From positions 124,001-188,000 of the forward strand of contig JAVWJP010000001.1 of NCBI GenBank assembly GCA_036638975.1: DNA of 64,000 nt, written 5' to 3'. Under the pieces are notes generated by a model that saw only the letters and a list, made by a program, of their open reading frames with translations, was not told the DNA's origin and ran no database searches. Positions 1 through 8,486 of this stretch are shown one piece after another. The stretch is from JAVWJP01 sp036638975 (GTDB lineage Bacteria; Bacillota; Clostridia; Oscillospirales; Ruminococcaceae). Each line of letters starts with the position of its first letter. The stretch's first letter is position 1. The position numbers and the translations under genes are program-made.

Positions 1-803
1 AGATTCAGATTATAAAAGACTTTCGTTCAAGCTTTATATGCTGTACGCCGTCATATGCTGTTTTGCTGGGTGAAACCATGCGCGAAATGGGCATAGATGT
101 AAATGACCTTAACTTAAAAGCGGGCTTTTTTGGCGCAGAGCCATGGACAGAAGAAATGCGCGGGCAGATAGAAGGACTCCTTGGCATAAAAGCATATGAT
201 ATATATGGGCTTTCAGAGATTGCAGGGCCGGGTGTAGCCTTTGAGTGTTCAGAGCAGAATGGTATGCACATTAATGAGGACCATTTTTTGCCGGAGATTA
301 TAGACCCCGATACAGGTGAGTCTTTGCCTGACGGAGTACAGGGAGAGCTTGTGTTTACCTGCATAAGCAAAGAAGCATTGCCGCTTATACGTTACCGTAC
401 ACACGACATTGCAACGCTTGTACGCAAGCCTTGCAGCTGCGGAAGAACACTTATAAAAATGTTAAAGCCTGCGGGCAGGACAGACGATATGCTGATTATC
501 CGCGGCGTAAATGTGTTCCCGTCGCAGATAGAAAGTGTACTGTTAGACCTTAAAATGTCGCCGCATTATCAAATTATTGTAGACCGTGTAGGTACAACAG
601 ATACGCTTGACGTTATGGTAGAAATGACCGACAATATGGAATTTGATGCAGTGCGTCTTGTTGAAAAAACAGAGGCGAAAATAAAACAGGCTATAGATTC
701 TACCCTTGGAATTTCTGCAAAGGTGCATTTGGTTTCGCCAAAGAGCATAGAACGCAGCGAAGGAAAAAGCAAACGCGTAATAGATAACCGCAAGCTTCAT
801 TAA
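1..803 (+). CDS. paaK: Phenylacetate-CoA ligase, C-terminal part (5' end outside window)
   Basis: The reading frame is open from the left edge (first whole codon at 3), so only about the last 267 residues are present. The family makes aryl-CoA thioesters such as phenylacetyl-CoA from ATP, CoA and the acid through an adenylate. Visible family features are the ICCTPSYA stretch at the edge, the adenylate-forming motif YGLSE at nt 204-218, and the RTDDMLIIRGVNVFPSQIE segment that starts the small C-terminal domain. The TTG at 63 is internal. It lies just before an ACT-domain gene, an arrangement common in anaerobes that convert aromatic 2-oxo acids with indolepyruvate ferredoxin oxidoreductase; that partner would lie upstream and is not seen. 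Substrate is inferred from family only. Confidence 0.9.
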   Translation, partial: IQIIKDFRSSFICCTPSYAVLLGETMREMGIDVNDLNLKAGFFGAEPWTEEMRGQIEGLLGIKAYDIYGLSEIAGPGVAFECSEQNGMHINEDHFLPEIIDPDTGESLPDGVQGELVFTCISKEALPLIRYRTHDIATLVRKPCSCGRTLIKMLKPAGRTDDMLIIRGVNVFPSQIESVLLDLKMSPHYQIIVDRVGTTDTLDVMVEMTDNMEFDAVRLVEKTEAKIKQAIDSTLGISAKVHLVSPKSIERSEGKSKRVIDNRKLH

Positions 804-841
804 AATATTGAGCGGGCATACCGCATAGGAGGGCTATAGTT

Positions 842-1267
842 ATGACAATCAAGCAGCTTTCTGTCTTTGTAGAAAATAAGCCGGGCAGGTTGGCTGAAAT
901 AACAGACACCTTAGAAAATAACAATATAAACATTATGGCACTTTCTGTTGCAGATACTACAAATTTTGGTATTTTGCGTATAATAGTAAATTCGCCCGAT
1001 AAAGCTGTAGAGGCTTTAAAGGGCGCGGGCTTTACAGTTTCGCTTACAAATGTTATAGCTATCGGAGTAAACGATTGCCCAGGGGGGCTTTCAAAGGCTA
1101 TGCACAGCCTTTGTGACGCAGGTATGAGCGTCGAATATATGTACGCTTTTGTGGGCAGAAAAGAAAACTTTGCGTATGTTATTTTGCGCGTAGAGGACAC
1201 TGCGGCGGCAGAGCAGGCACTTATAAAAAGCGGTGTTATGATAATAACTACAGAGGACATTATTTAA
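842..1267 (+). CDS. Tandem ACT-domain amino-acid-binding protein
   Basis: A 141-residue soluble protein made of two ACT repeats (about residues 4-70 and 73-138). The first carries the typical ligand-loop sequence VENKPGRLAEI and the second the degenerate counterpart NDCPGGLSKAM. There is no catalytic domain. ACT domains bind amino acids and act as sensors. The start is fixed by AGGAGGG at 827-833. It follows paaK after 38 bp and is probably cotranscribed, so an aromatic amino acid is a reasonable ligand; that is inference. Confidence 0.85.
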   Translation: MTIKQLSVFVENKPGRLAEITDTLENNNINIMALSVADTTNFGILRIIVNSPDKAVEALKGAGFTVSLTNVIAIGVNDCPGGLSKAMHSLCDAGMSVEYMYAFVGRKENFAYVILRVEDTAAAEQALIKSGVMIITTEDII

Positions 1268-1306
1268 CAATACAAAAAGCGTAATGAAACGGAAGTGAAG
1301 GCAGGT

Positions 1307-1873
1307 ATGAGAAAGCCCATTAAAAAAATTAACCTAAAAAGCCTTATAATTTGTGCGTCGGTGCTGGTTTCTATATTTTTAATAGAAATTGTTTGTGCAT
1401 ATGCCTTTGTGGACGGTTTTTCTCTTGGGACGGGTGTTACTTCTACAAAGCCTGTACCCGATAAAATAATAGAGGAATATTACGCTAAAGGCATAGATAT
1501 AGACCCAAATGCAGTAATCGGAATGCTTGACCAAACGGAAGAAACCGGTACTAAGCGCGTTTATGGACAGATAGCCTATAAAATAAATTCTGAGCCGCAC
1601 TTTAAAAGCCCCGATGCCAATGGTAACCTTATGATAGAAAACCATGCCGACAATATTCATCTTATGAAGGCTATAATTACAGAAAAAAAAGACGGCGTTG
1701 ATATTTATGAAAGCGGCTACATAGCACCTAATATGCACATACCTACAGCTCCTCTTGATGTTTCTTTGGACCCGGGCAGCTACGAATGTACAGCTGTAAT
1801 TTCTGCTTACGATATAGAAACAAAAAAGCTTATAGGAAGTCTTAAAAAAGATATAACGGTAATTATTGATTAA
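1307..1873 (+). CDS. Membrane-anchored extracytoplasmic protein of unknown function
   Basis: About 188 residues. A basic N-terminus (MRKPIKKINLK) is followed by one hydrophobic segment and then a hydrophilic domain rich in beta-type sequence, so it should be a signal-anchored protein facing outward. I recognise no family. The ATG at 1307 is preferred; an in-frame GTG at 1295 would add four residues. It sits between the ACT gene and pncB with short gaps, so it may share their transcript, but nothing in the context defines its job. Confidence 0.65.
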   Translation: MRKPIKKINLKSLIICASVLVSIFLIEIVCAYAFVDGFSLGTGVTSTKPVPDKIIEEYYAKGIDIDPNAVIGMLDQTEETGTKRVYGQIAYKINSEPHFKSPDANGNLMIENHADNIHLMKAIITEKKDGVDIYESGYIAPNMHIPTAPLDVSLDPGSYECTAVISAYDIETKKLIGSLKKDITVIID

Positions 1874-1892
1874 AGATAAAGGCGGCGGTTTT

Positions 1893-3353
1893 ATGGCGAG
1901 TATTTATTCTAAAGAGCGAAACCTTACGATGCTGGTAGATTTTTACGAGCTTACAATGGCAAACGGTTATTTGGAGGAGGGTGTCGGCGAGAATATTGTC
2001 GTTTTCGATATGTTCTTCAGGCATATACCCGATGACGGCGGTTTTGCTATTTTTGCGGGCTTAGAGCAGCTTATAGATTACCTCTCTAACCTGAAATTTA
2101 CCGATAAGGATTTGGACTATTTACGTTCACAGAATATTTTTTGCGACGAGTTTTTAATTTATCTTAAAAATTTTAAGTTTAGCTGTGATGTTTGGGCAGT
2201 ACCTGAGGGTACACCTATTTTCCCAAATGAGCCTGTTGTTGTTGTCCGCGGTCCCATTATACAGGCGCAGATAATAGAAACAATGACATTGCTTACCATA
2301 AATCATCAGTCGCTTGTTGCAACAAAAGCAAACCGCATAGTGCGTGCGGCAGAGGGCAGAGCTATTTCAGAGTTTGGCTCACGCCGTGCACAAAGCTATG
2401 ATGCAGCTATTTTAGGTGCTCGCGCATCATATATCGGCGGGTGTGCAGGTACTGCCTGCGCCATAGCAGACTGCATTTTTGGTGTACCCGCAACAGGCAC
2501 AATGGCGCATAGCTGGGTGCAGATGTTTGATACTGAATACGATGCCTTTAAAAAATATGCAGAAACATATCCTGAAAATTGCATTTTACTTGTAGATACC
2601 TATAATACGCTTAAATCCGGTGTGCCAAATGCCATAAAAATTTTTAATGATATATTAAAGCCTTTGGGTATGCGTCCAAAGGGAATACGTATAGACAGCG
2701 GTGATATAGCGTATATATCTAAAAAAGCGCGGGTCATGCTTGATGAGGCGGGCTATGCAGATGTTGGTATTTGCGCTTCAAACTCTCTTGATGAGTATAT
2801 TATTAGAGATTTACTTTTACAGGGAGCTAAGGTTAATTTTTTTGGTGTCGGCGAAAATTTGATAACTTCAAAGAGTGACCCTGTTTTTGGCGGTGTTTAT
2901 AAGCTTGTTGCTGTGCAGAATGACGACGGCACATATATTCCTAAGATAAAAATAAGTGAAACTATAGAAAAAATAACGACACCTTGCTTTAAAAAGCTTT
3001 ACCGCTTTTACAACAAGGCAAACGGGCAGGCTATAGCAGATTGTGTAACTACCTTTGATGAAATTATAGATGAAACAGAGCCGTATACAATATTTGACCC
3101 TGTTGCGACATGGAAGAAAAAAACCCTTACAAATTACACTGTACGCAGCTTGCTTACCCCTATTTTTGAAAAAGGCAGGCTTGTGTATGCTTGCCCGCCT
3201 ATAGATGAAATTCGCAGCTACTGTGCAAATCAGGTAGAGCTTTTGTGGGACGAAGTAAAGAGGTTCGAGTTCCCGCATAGATATTATGTGGATCTTTCTG
3301 CAAATTTGTGGAAAATTAAAAATGAGCTTCTTTCAAAATACAGCTTCGATTGA
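1893..3353 (+). CDS. pncB: Nicotinate phosphoribosyltransferase
   Basis: This enzyme joins nicotinate and phosphoribosyl pyrophosphate to give nicotinate mononucleotide in NAD salvage (Preiss-Handler route). The 486-residue product has the family N-terminus with FYELTMANGYL, the EFGSRRAQSYDAA block near residue 160, GTMAHSWVQMF near 201 and RIDSGD near 266, which lines the phosphoribosyl site. The length fits the longer bacterial class. The ATG at 1893 follows AAAGGCGGCGG; an in-frame TTG at 1866 overlaps the previous gene and is less likely. Confidence 0.95.
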   Translation: MASIYSKERNLTMLVDFYELTMANGYLEEGVGENIVVFDMFFRHIPDDGGFAIFAGLEQLIDYLSNLKFTDKDLDYLRSQNIFCDEFLIYLKNFKFSCDVWAVPEGTPIFPNEPVVVVRGPIIQAQIIETMTLLTINHQSLVATKANRIVRAAEGRAISEFGSRRAQSYDAAILGARASYIGGCAGTACAIADCIFGVPATGTMAHSWVQMFDTEYDAFKKYAETYPENCILLVDTYNTLKSGVPNAIKIFNDILKPLGMRPKGIRIDSGDIAYISKKARVMLDEAGYADVGICASNSLDEYIIRDLLLQGAKVNFFGVGENLITSKSDPVFGGVYKLVAVQNDDGTYIPKIKISETIEKITTPCFKKLYRFYNKANGQAIADCVTTFDEIIDETEPYTIFDPVATWKKKTLTNYTVRSLLTPIFEKGRLVYACPPIDEIRSYCANQVELLWDEVKRFEFPHRYYVDLSANLWKIKNELLSKYSFD

Positions 3354-3422
3354 CGTGATATTTAAGTAATAAGATATCAGTTTGCAGCTTTTTCTCATTT
3401 TTTGCAAGTCTAAAATATAATA

Positions 3423-3451
3423 TTGCAAAAGCCGCTTTAGCGTGGTATACT
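3423..3451 (+). promoter_or_regulatory. Sigma-A promoter of the liv operon
   Basis: TTGCAA at 3423-3428, a 17-bp spacer and TATACT at 3446-3451, placed about 95 bp before livK. The rest of the 3354-3544 gap holds only a weak hairpin (TGATAT/ATATCA at 3356-3379, followed by T-rich sequence) that could end pncB transcription. Confidence 0.7.
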
Positions 3452-3459
3452 ATAGAATA

Positions 3460-3479
3460 TCTGAATACAAATATTCAGA
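3460..3479. repeat. Inverted repeat at the liv transcription start
   Basis: TCTGAATA (3460-3467), a CAAA centre and TATTCAGA (3472-3479) form a perfect 8-bp inverted repeat. It begins 8 bp after the -10 box, so it covers the expected start site and could be a repressor operator or a 5' RNA stem. Confidence 0.5.
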
Positions 3480-3544
3480 GGATATATACTGATTTAGCTA
3501 AATTAGTATTGAACCTAAAAAACAAAATAATTGGAGGGTTTTAC

Positions 3545-4705
3545 ATGAAAAAATTCATAGCTATGTTGATGTGTATGGCGCTTTTACTTTCCTGTTTTTC
3601 GGGCTGTGTTCCAAAAATCACAGTGACTACCGACGATACAATAAAGATAGGTGTTTTTGAACCACTTACAGGAGCTAACGCAGCGGGCGGAGAGCTTGAA
3701 GTAGAGGGCATGAAAATAGCAAACGAGCTTTACCCTGAGGTTTTGGGCAAAAAAATCGAGCTTGTTGTCGTTGATAATAAATCCGATAAGGCAGAGGCAA
3801 CAACGGCAGTTGCAAGACTTATAGAAAAAGAAAAGGTATCGGCTATTTTAGGCTCTTGGGGCTCAGGCTTTTCTATTGCCGCTGGTGACCTTGTAAAAAC
3901 AAATAAAGTGCCTGCCATAGGTGCTTCGTGCACAAACCCAATGGTTACACAGGGCAACGAATATTATTTCCGTGTTTGCTTCTTAGACCCGTTTCAGGGT
4001 ACTGTAATGGCAAACTATGCTTCAAAATCTTTAGGCGCTAAAAAAGCCGCCATTATACAAGAGGTTTCAAACGACTATTCAGTGGGGCTTGCAAGCTTCT
4101 TTGTAGATGCCTTTAAAAAACTTACAGGCGATGATACTTGCATTGTTGCAACCGCAAACTACAACACAGGTGACCAAGACTTTAACAGTCAGCTTACCAC
4201 TGTGCTTGAGAAAAACCCGGACGTTATATTTGCTCCCGGTAACTTTACAGAATCTGCCATGATAATTAAACAAGCACGCAAGCTTGGCAGCAAAGTGCCA
4301 ATTATCGGCGGTGACACATGGGAAACCGATGAGTTTATAAATGTTGGCGGTGCAGACGTAGAAGGTACGGTGCTTTCAACCTTCTTTGATGATACAAACC
4401 CAATAACAAAAGAAGCAACTAAGTTTTTAGATGCTTATAAGGCTAAATACCCCGATAAAAACGTCGCGGCGGTTTCGGCGCTGGGCTATGATGCTTATTT
4501 GCTTGCATATAAAGCAATTGAAGCTGCCGGCTCATCGGACCCTGTAAAGGTGCGTGATGCTATTGCCTCTATTAAAGATATGGAGGGCGTCACAGGCATT
4601 ATAAACCTTACTGCCGAAGGCGATGCAGATAAAGACACAGCAGTAATTAAAGTAGTTAAGGACGGCAAATTTGTGTTCCAAGAGAACATGAAGGTTGATA
4701 AATAA
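3545..4705 (+). CDS. livK: Branched-chain amino acid ABC transporter, substrate-binding lipoprotein
   Basis: A 386-residue type I periplasmic-binding-fold protein. It captures a branched-chain (or similar) amino acid outside the membrane and hands it to LivHM. The signal peptide ends in SCFSGC, so Cys17 should be lipidated. The mature part has the family openings IGVFEPLTGANAAGG and AAIIQEVSNDYSVG. The start is set by GGAGGG just before 3545. It is first in livKHMGF, and a hairpin separates it from livH. Ligand specificity cannot be read from sequence; related proteins also bind aromatic amino acids, amides or urea. Confidence 0.9.
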   Translation: MKKFIAMLMCMALLLSCFSGCVPKITVTTDDTIKIGVFEPLTGANAAGGELEVEGMKIANELYPEVLGKKIELVVVDNKSDKAEATTAVARLIEKEKVSAILGSWGSGFSIAAGDLVKTNKVPAIGASCTNPMVTQGNEYYFRVCFLDPFQGTVMANYASKSLGAKKAAIIQEVSNDYSVGLASFFVDAFKKLTGDDTCIVATANYNTGDQDFNSQLTTVLEKNPDVIFAPGNFTESAMIIKQARKLGSKVPIIGGDTWETDEFINVGGADVEGTVLSTFFDDTNPITKEATKFLDAYKAKYPDKNVAAVSALGYDAYLLAYKAIEAAGSSDPVKVRDAIASIKDMEGVTGIINLTAEGDADKDTAVIKVVKDGKFVFQENMKVDK

Positions 4706-4749
4706 CTGTATAATAGCTAACGGAAAATAGATGACTGATATATAAAAAC

Positions 4750-4785
4750 AACGTGTGTTTCTCTTTAAAAAGGGAGGCACACGTT
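4750..4785 (+). promoter_or_regulatory. Intercistronic hairpin between livK and livH
   Basis: A 14-bp stem (4750-4763 with 4772-4785; eight perfect pairs then six with three G-U pairs) and an 8-base loop. No T-run follows. This fits an mRNA-stabilising or partial-termination hairpin that raises the binding-protein level over the membrane genes. Confidence 0.55.
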
Positions 4786-4807
4786 CTGTAAAGAGGTGTT
4801 ACCGTAT

Positions 4808-5704
4808 ATGCTGAGTTTCGCAACACTAATGCAGCATCTCGCAAACGGTATATCTGTTGGAAGCTTATATGCACTTATAGCTATAGGTTACACCATGGTA
4901 TACGGAATTTTGCGGCTTATAAATTTTGCACATGGCGACATCTTTATGATGGCCGCCTATTTTACTTATTTTGGCATAGCTGTTTTTAAAATTCCGTGGC
5001 CTATAACTGCCGTTTTAGTTATAGCTCTTACGGCTCTTTTGGGTGTAGGTATAGAAAAAGCGGCATATACTCCGCTTCGCGATGCACCAAAAACCTCAAT
5101 ACTTATTTCGGCAATAGGCGTTTCTTATTTGCTTGAGAATTTGGCTACATATTTGTTTTCCGGCAAGCCAAAGGCTTTCCCCGAAATAGGTAATTTTGCT
5201 GACACGGTAAATTTGGGAAGCGTTTCTGTCCAGTACGTTTCATTTATTATCCCTATAGTTGTTATTGTACTTGTTTTGGGGCTTCTGTTTATTATAAACA
5301 AAACTAAGCTGGGTATGGCTATGCGTGCTGTTTCTAAGGATTATGAGATGGCGCGTGTTATGGGCATAAAGATAGACAGAGTTATTTCGTATACATTTGC
5401 AATAGGCTCCGGTCTTGCGGCTGTAGGTGCACTTTTGTGGGGCATAAAATACCCGCAGATACAGCCGATGATGGGCGTTATGCCAGGTTTAAAATGCTTT
5501 ATTGCCGCTGTAATAGGCGGAATAGGCAATATAAAGGGCGCTATGCTCGGCGGCTTTGTACTTGGTCTTGGCGAGATTATGCTGCTTGCTTTTTTACCGT
5601 CGCTTACGGGCTACCGTGACGCATTTGCCTTTGTTTTTCTTATAATAATTCTGCTCGTTAAGCCATCTGGTCTTTTGGGCGAAAAAGTTACGGAGAAGGT
5701 GTGA
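4808..5704 (+). CDS. livH: Branched-chain amino acid ABC transporter permease LivH
   Basis: About 298 residues, strongly hydrophobic with roughly eight membrane segments. It shows the LivH hallmarks GYTMVYGILRLINFAHGD near the N-terminus and a C-terminal YRDAFAFVFLIIILLVKPSGLLG. It forms the channel with LivM. The ATG at 4808 is well spaced from AAGAGG at 4791-4796; a GTG at 4796 in the same frame would overlap that ribosome site. Its stop overlaps the livM start. Confidence 0.9.
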   Translation: MLSFATLMQHLANGISVGSLYALIAIGYTMVYGILRLINFAHGDIFMMAAYFTYFGIAVFKIPWPITAVLVIALTALLGVGIEKAAYTPLRDAPKTSILISAIGVSYLLENLATYLFSGKPKAFPEIGNFADTVNLGSVSVQYVSFIIPIVVIVLVLGLLFIINKTKLGMAMRAVSKDYEMARVMGIKIDRVISYTFAIGSGLAAVGALLWGIKYPQIQPMMGVMPGLKCFIAAVIGGIGNIKGAMLGGFVLGLGEIMLLAFLPSLTGYRDAFAFVFLIIILLVKPSGLLGEKVTEKV

Positions 5705-6795
5705 TGAACATGGAAAAGAAAAAAAGAAGCAGGGTCTTTACACTCATATTCTTTGTAGCTTTAATAGCGTTTATATTTTTGGCAAATACTTTTTTTGATT
5801 CATATATTCGTCGAATACTGAGCCTTTGTGCTATTTATACCATAATGGGGCTGTCTATGAACCTCGTAAATGGCTTTACAGGTATGTTTTCTTTGGGTCA
5901 AGCGGGCTTTATGGCAATAGGCGCATACACTGTGGCTATTTTTACCGTGCCAATAGAACAGCGCGCAACTGTTTTTTACCTAGAGCCTATGCACCCTGCC
6001 ATAGCAAACGTATATATGCCATTTATAGTAGCGCTTATTTTGGGCGGCTTGCTTTCGGCTGTGGCGGCGTTTCTTATAGGTGCACCGGTTTTGCGTTTGC
6101 GCGGAGATTATTTGGCTATTGCAACGCTTGGTTTTTCAGAGATAATAAGAATAGTTTTTACAAATCTTCAAACCATTACAAATGGTTCATTGGGAATAAA
6201 AAATATACCTACAATAAAAAGTTTGTGGTGGACAATAGGCTCGGCTGTAATAGTTGTGATATTAATGTCGCTTCTTATAAATTCTTCTTATGGTCGTGCA
6301 TTTAAGGCGATACGAGAGGACGAGATAGCCGCAGAGGCAATGGGGATAAACCTATTTAAGCATAAAGTTATTTCGTTTATGATAAGCGCTTTTTTTGCAG
6401 GTATAGGCGGTGGGCTTTTTGCGGCATTACTGGGTACGGTAGACCCAAAACAATTTATATTTACATTAACCTACAACTTCCTGCTTATAATTGTACTGGG
6501 CGGTATGGGGAGTATTTCCGGCACGGTTATAGGTGCTTTTTTGGTAACAGGCGGTTTAGAGTGGCTGCGTTTCTTAGACTCGCCGCTCACTATCGGCAAT
6601 GTAGAAATTCCCTTGTTCCGCCCCGGCTTGCGCATGGTGGTTTTTTCTGTATTGCTTATGCTTGTGGTGCTTTTTTACCGCAAAGGGCTTATGGGGCAAA
6701 ACGAGCTTACGTGGGACTTTATAGGCTCGCGCACGCAAAAAATAAAGCTTAAACTACAAGGCAAAAATGCGCTGAAGGGCGGCGCTGTAAAATGA
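5704..6795 (+). CDS. livM: Branched-chain amino acid ABC transporter permease LivM
   Basis: The second channel subunit, 363 residues. Family features are the N-terminal basic stretch, YTIMGLSMNLVNGFTGMFSLG, the GDYLAIATLGFSEIIR block and the coupling region YGRAFKAIREDEIAAEAMGIN that contacts the ATPases. The ATG overlaps the livH stop (TGATG), indicating translational coupling. Confidence 0.9.
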   Translation: MNMEKKKRSRVFTLIFFVALIAFIFLANTFFDSYIRRILSLCAIYTIMGLSMNLVNGFTGMFSLGQAGFMAIGAYTVAIFTVPIEQRATVFYLEPMHPAIANVYMPFIVALILGGLLSAVAAFLIGAPVLRLRGDYLAIATLGFSEIIRIVFTNLQTITNGSLGIKNIPTIKSLWWTIGSAVIVVILMSLLINSSYGRAFKAIREDEIAAEAMGINLFKHKVISFMISAFFAGIGGGLFAALLGTVDPKQFIFTLTYNFLLIIVLGGMGSISGTVIGAFLVTGGLEWLRFLDSPLTIGNVEIPLFRPGLRMVVFSVLLMLVVLFYRKGLMGQNELTWDFIGSRTQKIKLKLQGKNALKGGAVK

Positions 6796-7580
6796 GTAAA
6801 AATATTTTAAAAACAAATGATATTACAATGCGCTTTGGCGGGGTTACTGCTTTAAATAATCTTTCTATAGAAATTAATGAGGGAGAAATAGTTGCACTCA
6901 TAGGACCTAACGGTGCAGGTAAAACTACTGCTTTTAACGTAATTACAGGGGTTTATGCACCCACTGCGGGCGAGGTTTTATTTGAAGAAAATGCTATCAT
7001 ACGCAATTCTCCGCGTTTGGCGCTTACGCCCGATAGAATTACAAAGCTTGGAATAGCAAGAACTTTTCAGAATATCCGCCTTTTTAAAGATTTAACAGTT
7101 TTTGAAAATGTCCTTATAGCTAAGCATTGCCGATCTAAAGCGGGCGTAGTTTCGGCTATGTTTAGGGCAAACTACAAAGAAGAAAAAGAAATGCGTCAAT
7201 CGGCAGCAGAGCTTTTAGACATCGTAGGGCTTAGCTCTGCGCAAAATGAAGTGGCAAGCAGCCTGCCTTATGGGCAACAGCGGCGTTTAGAAATAGCCAG
7301 AGCGCTTGCGACAAAGCCTAAGCTACTGCTTTTAGATGAACCGGCGGCAGGCATGAACCCGCAGGAAACAGATGATTTATCGGCATTTATACGCGATATA
7401 AAAAATAAATTTAATCTTACTGTTTTTATGATAGAGCATCATATGGATCTTGTAATGGAAATTTCAGATAGAATATATGTGCTGGATTTTGGCGAAACAA
7501 TAGCAAAGGGAACTCCGGCAGAAATACAAAATAACAAGCGCGTAATAGATGCTTATTTGGGGGTGCAGGACGATGCTTGA
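6792..7580 (+). CDS. livG: Branched-chain amino acid ABC transporter ATPase LivG
   Basis: A 262-residue ABC ATPase. Walker A GPNGAGKTT is at residues 38-46. The signature is the LivG-type LPYGQQRRLEIARALA, and Walker B is LLLLDEPAAGMN followed by the switch histidine in IEHHMD. It starts in an ATGA overlap with livM and powers uptake together with LivF. Confidence 0.93.
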   Translation: MSKNILKTNDITMRFGGVTALNNLSIEINEGEIVALIGPNGAGKTTAFNVITGVYAPTAGEVLFEENAIIRNSPRLALTPDRITKLGIARTFQNIRLFKDLTVFENVLIAKHCRSKAGVVSAMFRANYKEEKEMRQSAAELLDIVGLSSAQNEVASSLPYGQQRRLEIARALATKPKLLLLDEPAAGMNPQETDDLSAFIRDIKNKFNLTVFMIEHHMDLVMEISDRIYVLDFGETIAKGTPAEIQNNKRVIDAYLGVQDDA

Positions 7581-8289
7581 GCTTAATGACTTGCACGTTT
7601 ATTATGGTGGTATAGAAGCTGTAAAGGGAATAAGCTTTTCAGTACCCGAAAAAAGTATAGTTACGCTTATAGGTGCAAATGGTGCGGGTAAAAGCACTAT
7701 TTTGCGCACAATAGTAGGGTTGGTAAAGCCAAAAAACGGTACTGTTACTTTTTTAGGCGAGGACATAACAGCTAAGCCTTCGGACGTAATTGTTTCAAAG
7801 GGTATAACGCTTGTGCCGGAGGGCAGAAGGGTGTTTCCAAATTTATCTGTAATAGAAAACCTAAAAATAGGTGCTTATATGCGCCACGATGATTTAACAG
7901 ATGATATAAATTGGATATACGAGCTTTTTCCGCGCTTAAAAGAACGCTCGTGGCAGCTGGCAGGTACGTTATCCGGCGGAGAACAGCAAATGCTTGCAGT
8001 TGGGCGTGCTCTTATGTCTAAGCCAAAGCTTATAATGATGGACGAACCGTCATTAGGCTTAGCTCCGCTTATTGTACAGGGAATATTTGATATTATAAAA
8101 GAGATAAATAAACGAGGCGTCACTATTTTACTTATTGAACAAAATGCGAATCTTGCCTTAAAAGCAGCTGATGTCGGCTATGTGCTGGAAACCGGAAATA
8201 TTATTCTTGAGGGCACAGGTGAAGAATTGTTGGCGAATGAAGATGTAAAAGCTGCTTACCTAGGTAAGGTAAAAAAGAAAAAAATATAA
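7573..8289 (+). CDS. livF: Branched-chain amino acid ABC transporter ATPase LivF
   Basis: A 238-residue ABC ATPase with Walker A GANGAGKST, signature LSGGEQQMLAVGRALM and Walker B LIMMDEPSLGL. The ATG at 7573 overlaps the end of livG by eight bases and is preceded by GGTGCAGGA. It is the last gene of the operon and is followed by a hairpin. Confidence 0.93.
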   Translation: MLELNDLHVYYGGIEAVKGISFSVPEKSIVTLIGANGAGKSTILRTIVGLVKPKNGTVTFLGEDITAKPSDVIVSKGITLVPEGRRVFPNLSVIENLKIGAYMRHDDLTDDINWIYELFPRLKERSWQLAGTLSGGEQQMLAVGRALMSKPKLIMMDEPSLGLAPLIVQGIFDIIKEINKRGVTILLIEQNANLALKAADVGYVLETGNIILEGTGEELLANEDVKAAYLGKVKKKKI

Positions 8290-8293
8290 TACT

Positions 8294-8322
8294 ACAGAGG
8301 GCGGCTGTCGCTTGCTCTCTGT
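8294..8322 (+). terminator. Probable terminator of the liv operon
   Basis: ACAGAG (8294-8299) pairs with CTCTGT (8317-8322), with a second small GCG/CGC stem inside the loop, and the right arm runs into TTTTCT. The stem is modest, so read-through is possible. Confidence 0.5.
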
Positions 8323-8358
8323 TTTTCTGCAATGTTTACACTAAGATAATAATTTTAT

Positions 8359-8387
8359 TTGGAAAATGAACATAAATGATGTATAAT
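8359..8387 (+). promoter_or_regulatory. Promoter of the sortase gene
   Basis: TTGGAA at 8359-8364, a 17-bp spacer and TATAAT at 8382-8387, about 100 bp before the start codon. Confidence 0.6.
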
Positions 8388-8486
8388 ATGAAAAGCGCTA
8401 TAATCAAAAAATGTGCAACAAATTCCGGTTTTTAATGCACTATTTTATATGGCGGGTAACATATATAAGTTCGGGAGGACAAAAAT

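Noticed and set aside
5826..6305. A 159-residue open frame inside livM
   Set aside because: Lies wholly within a clear LivM sequence in another frame.
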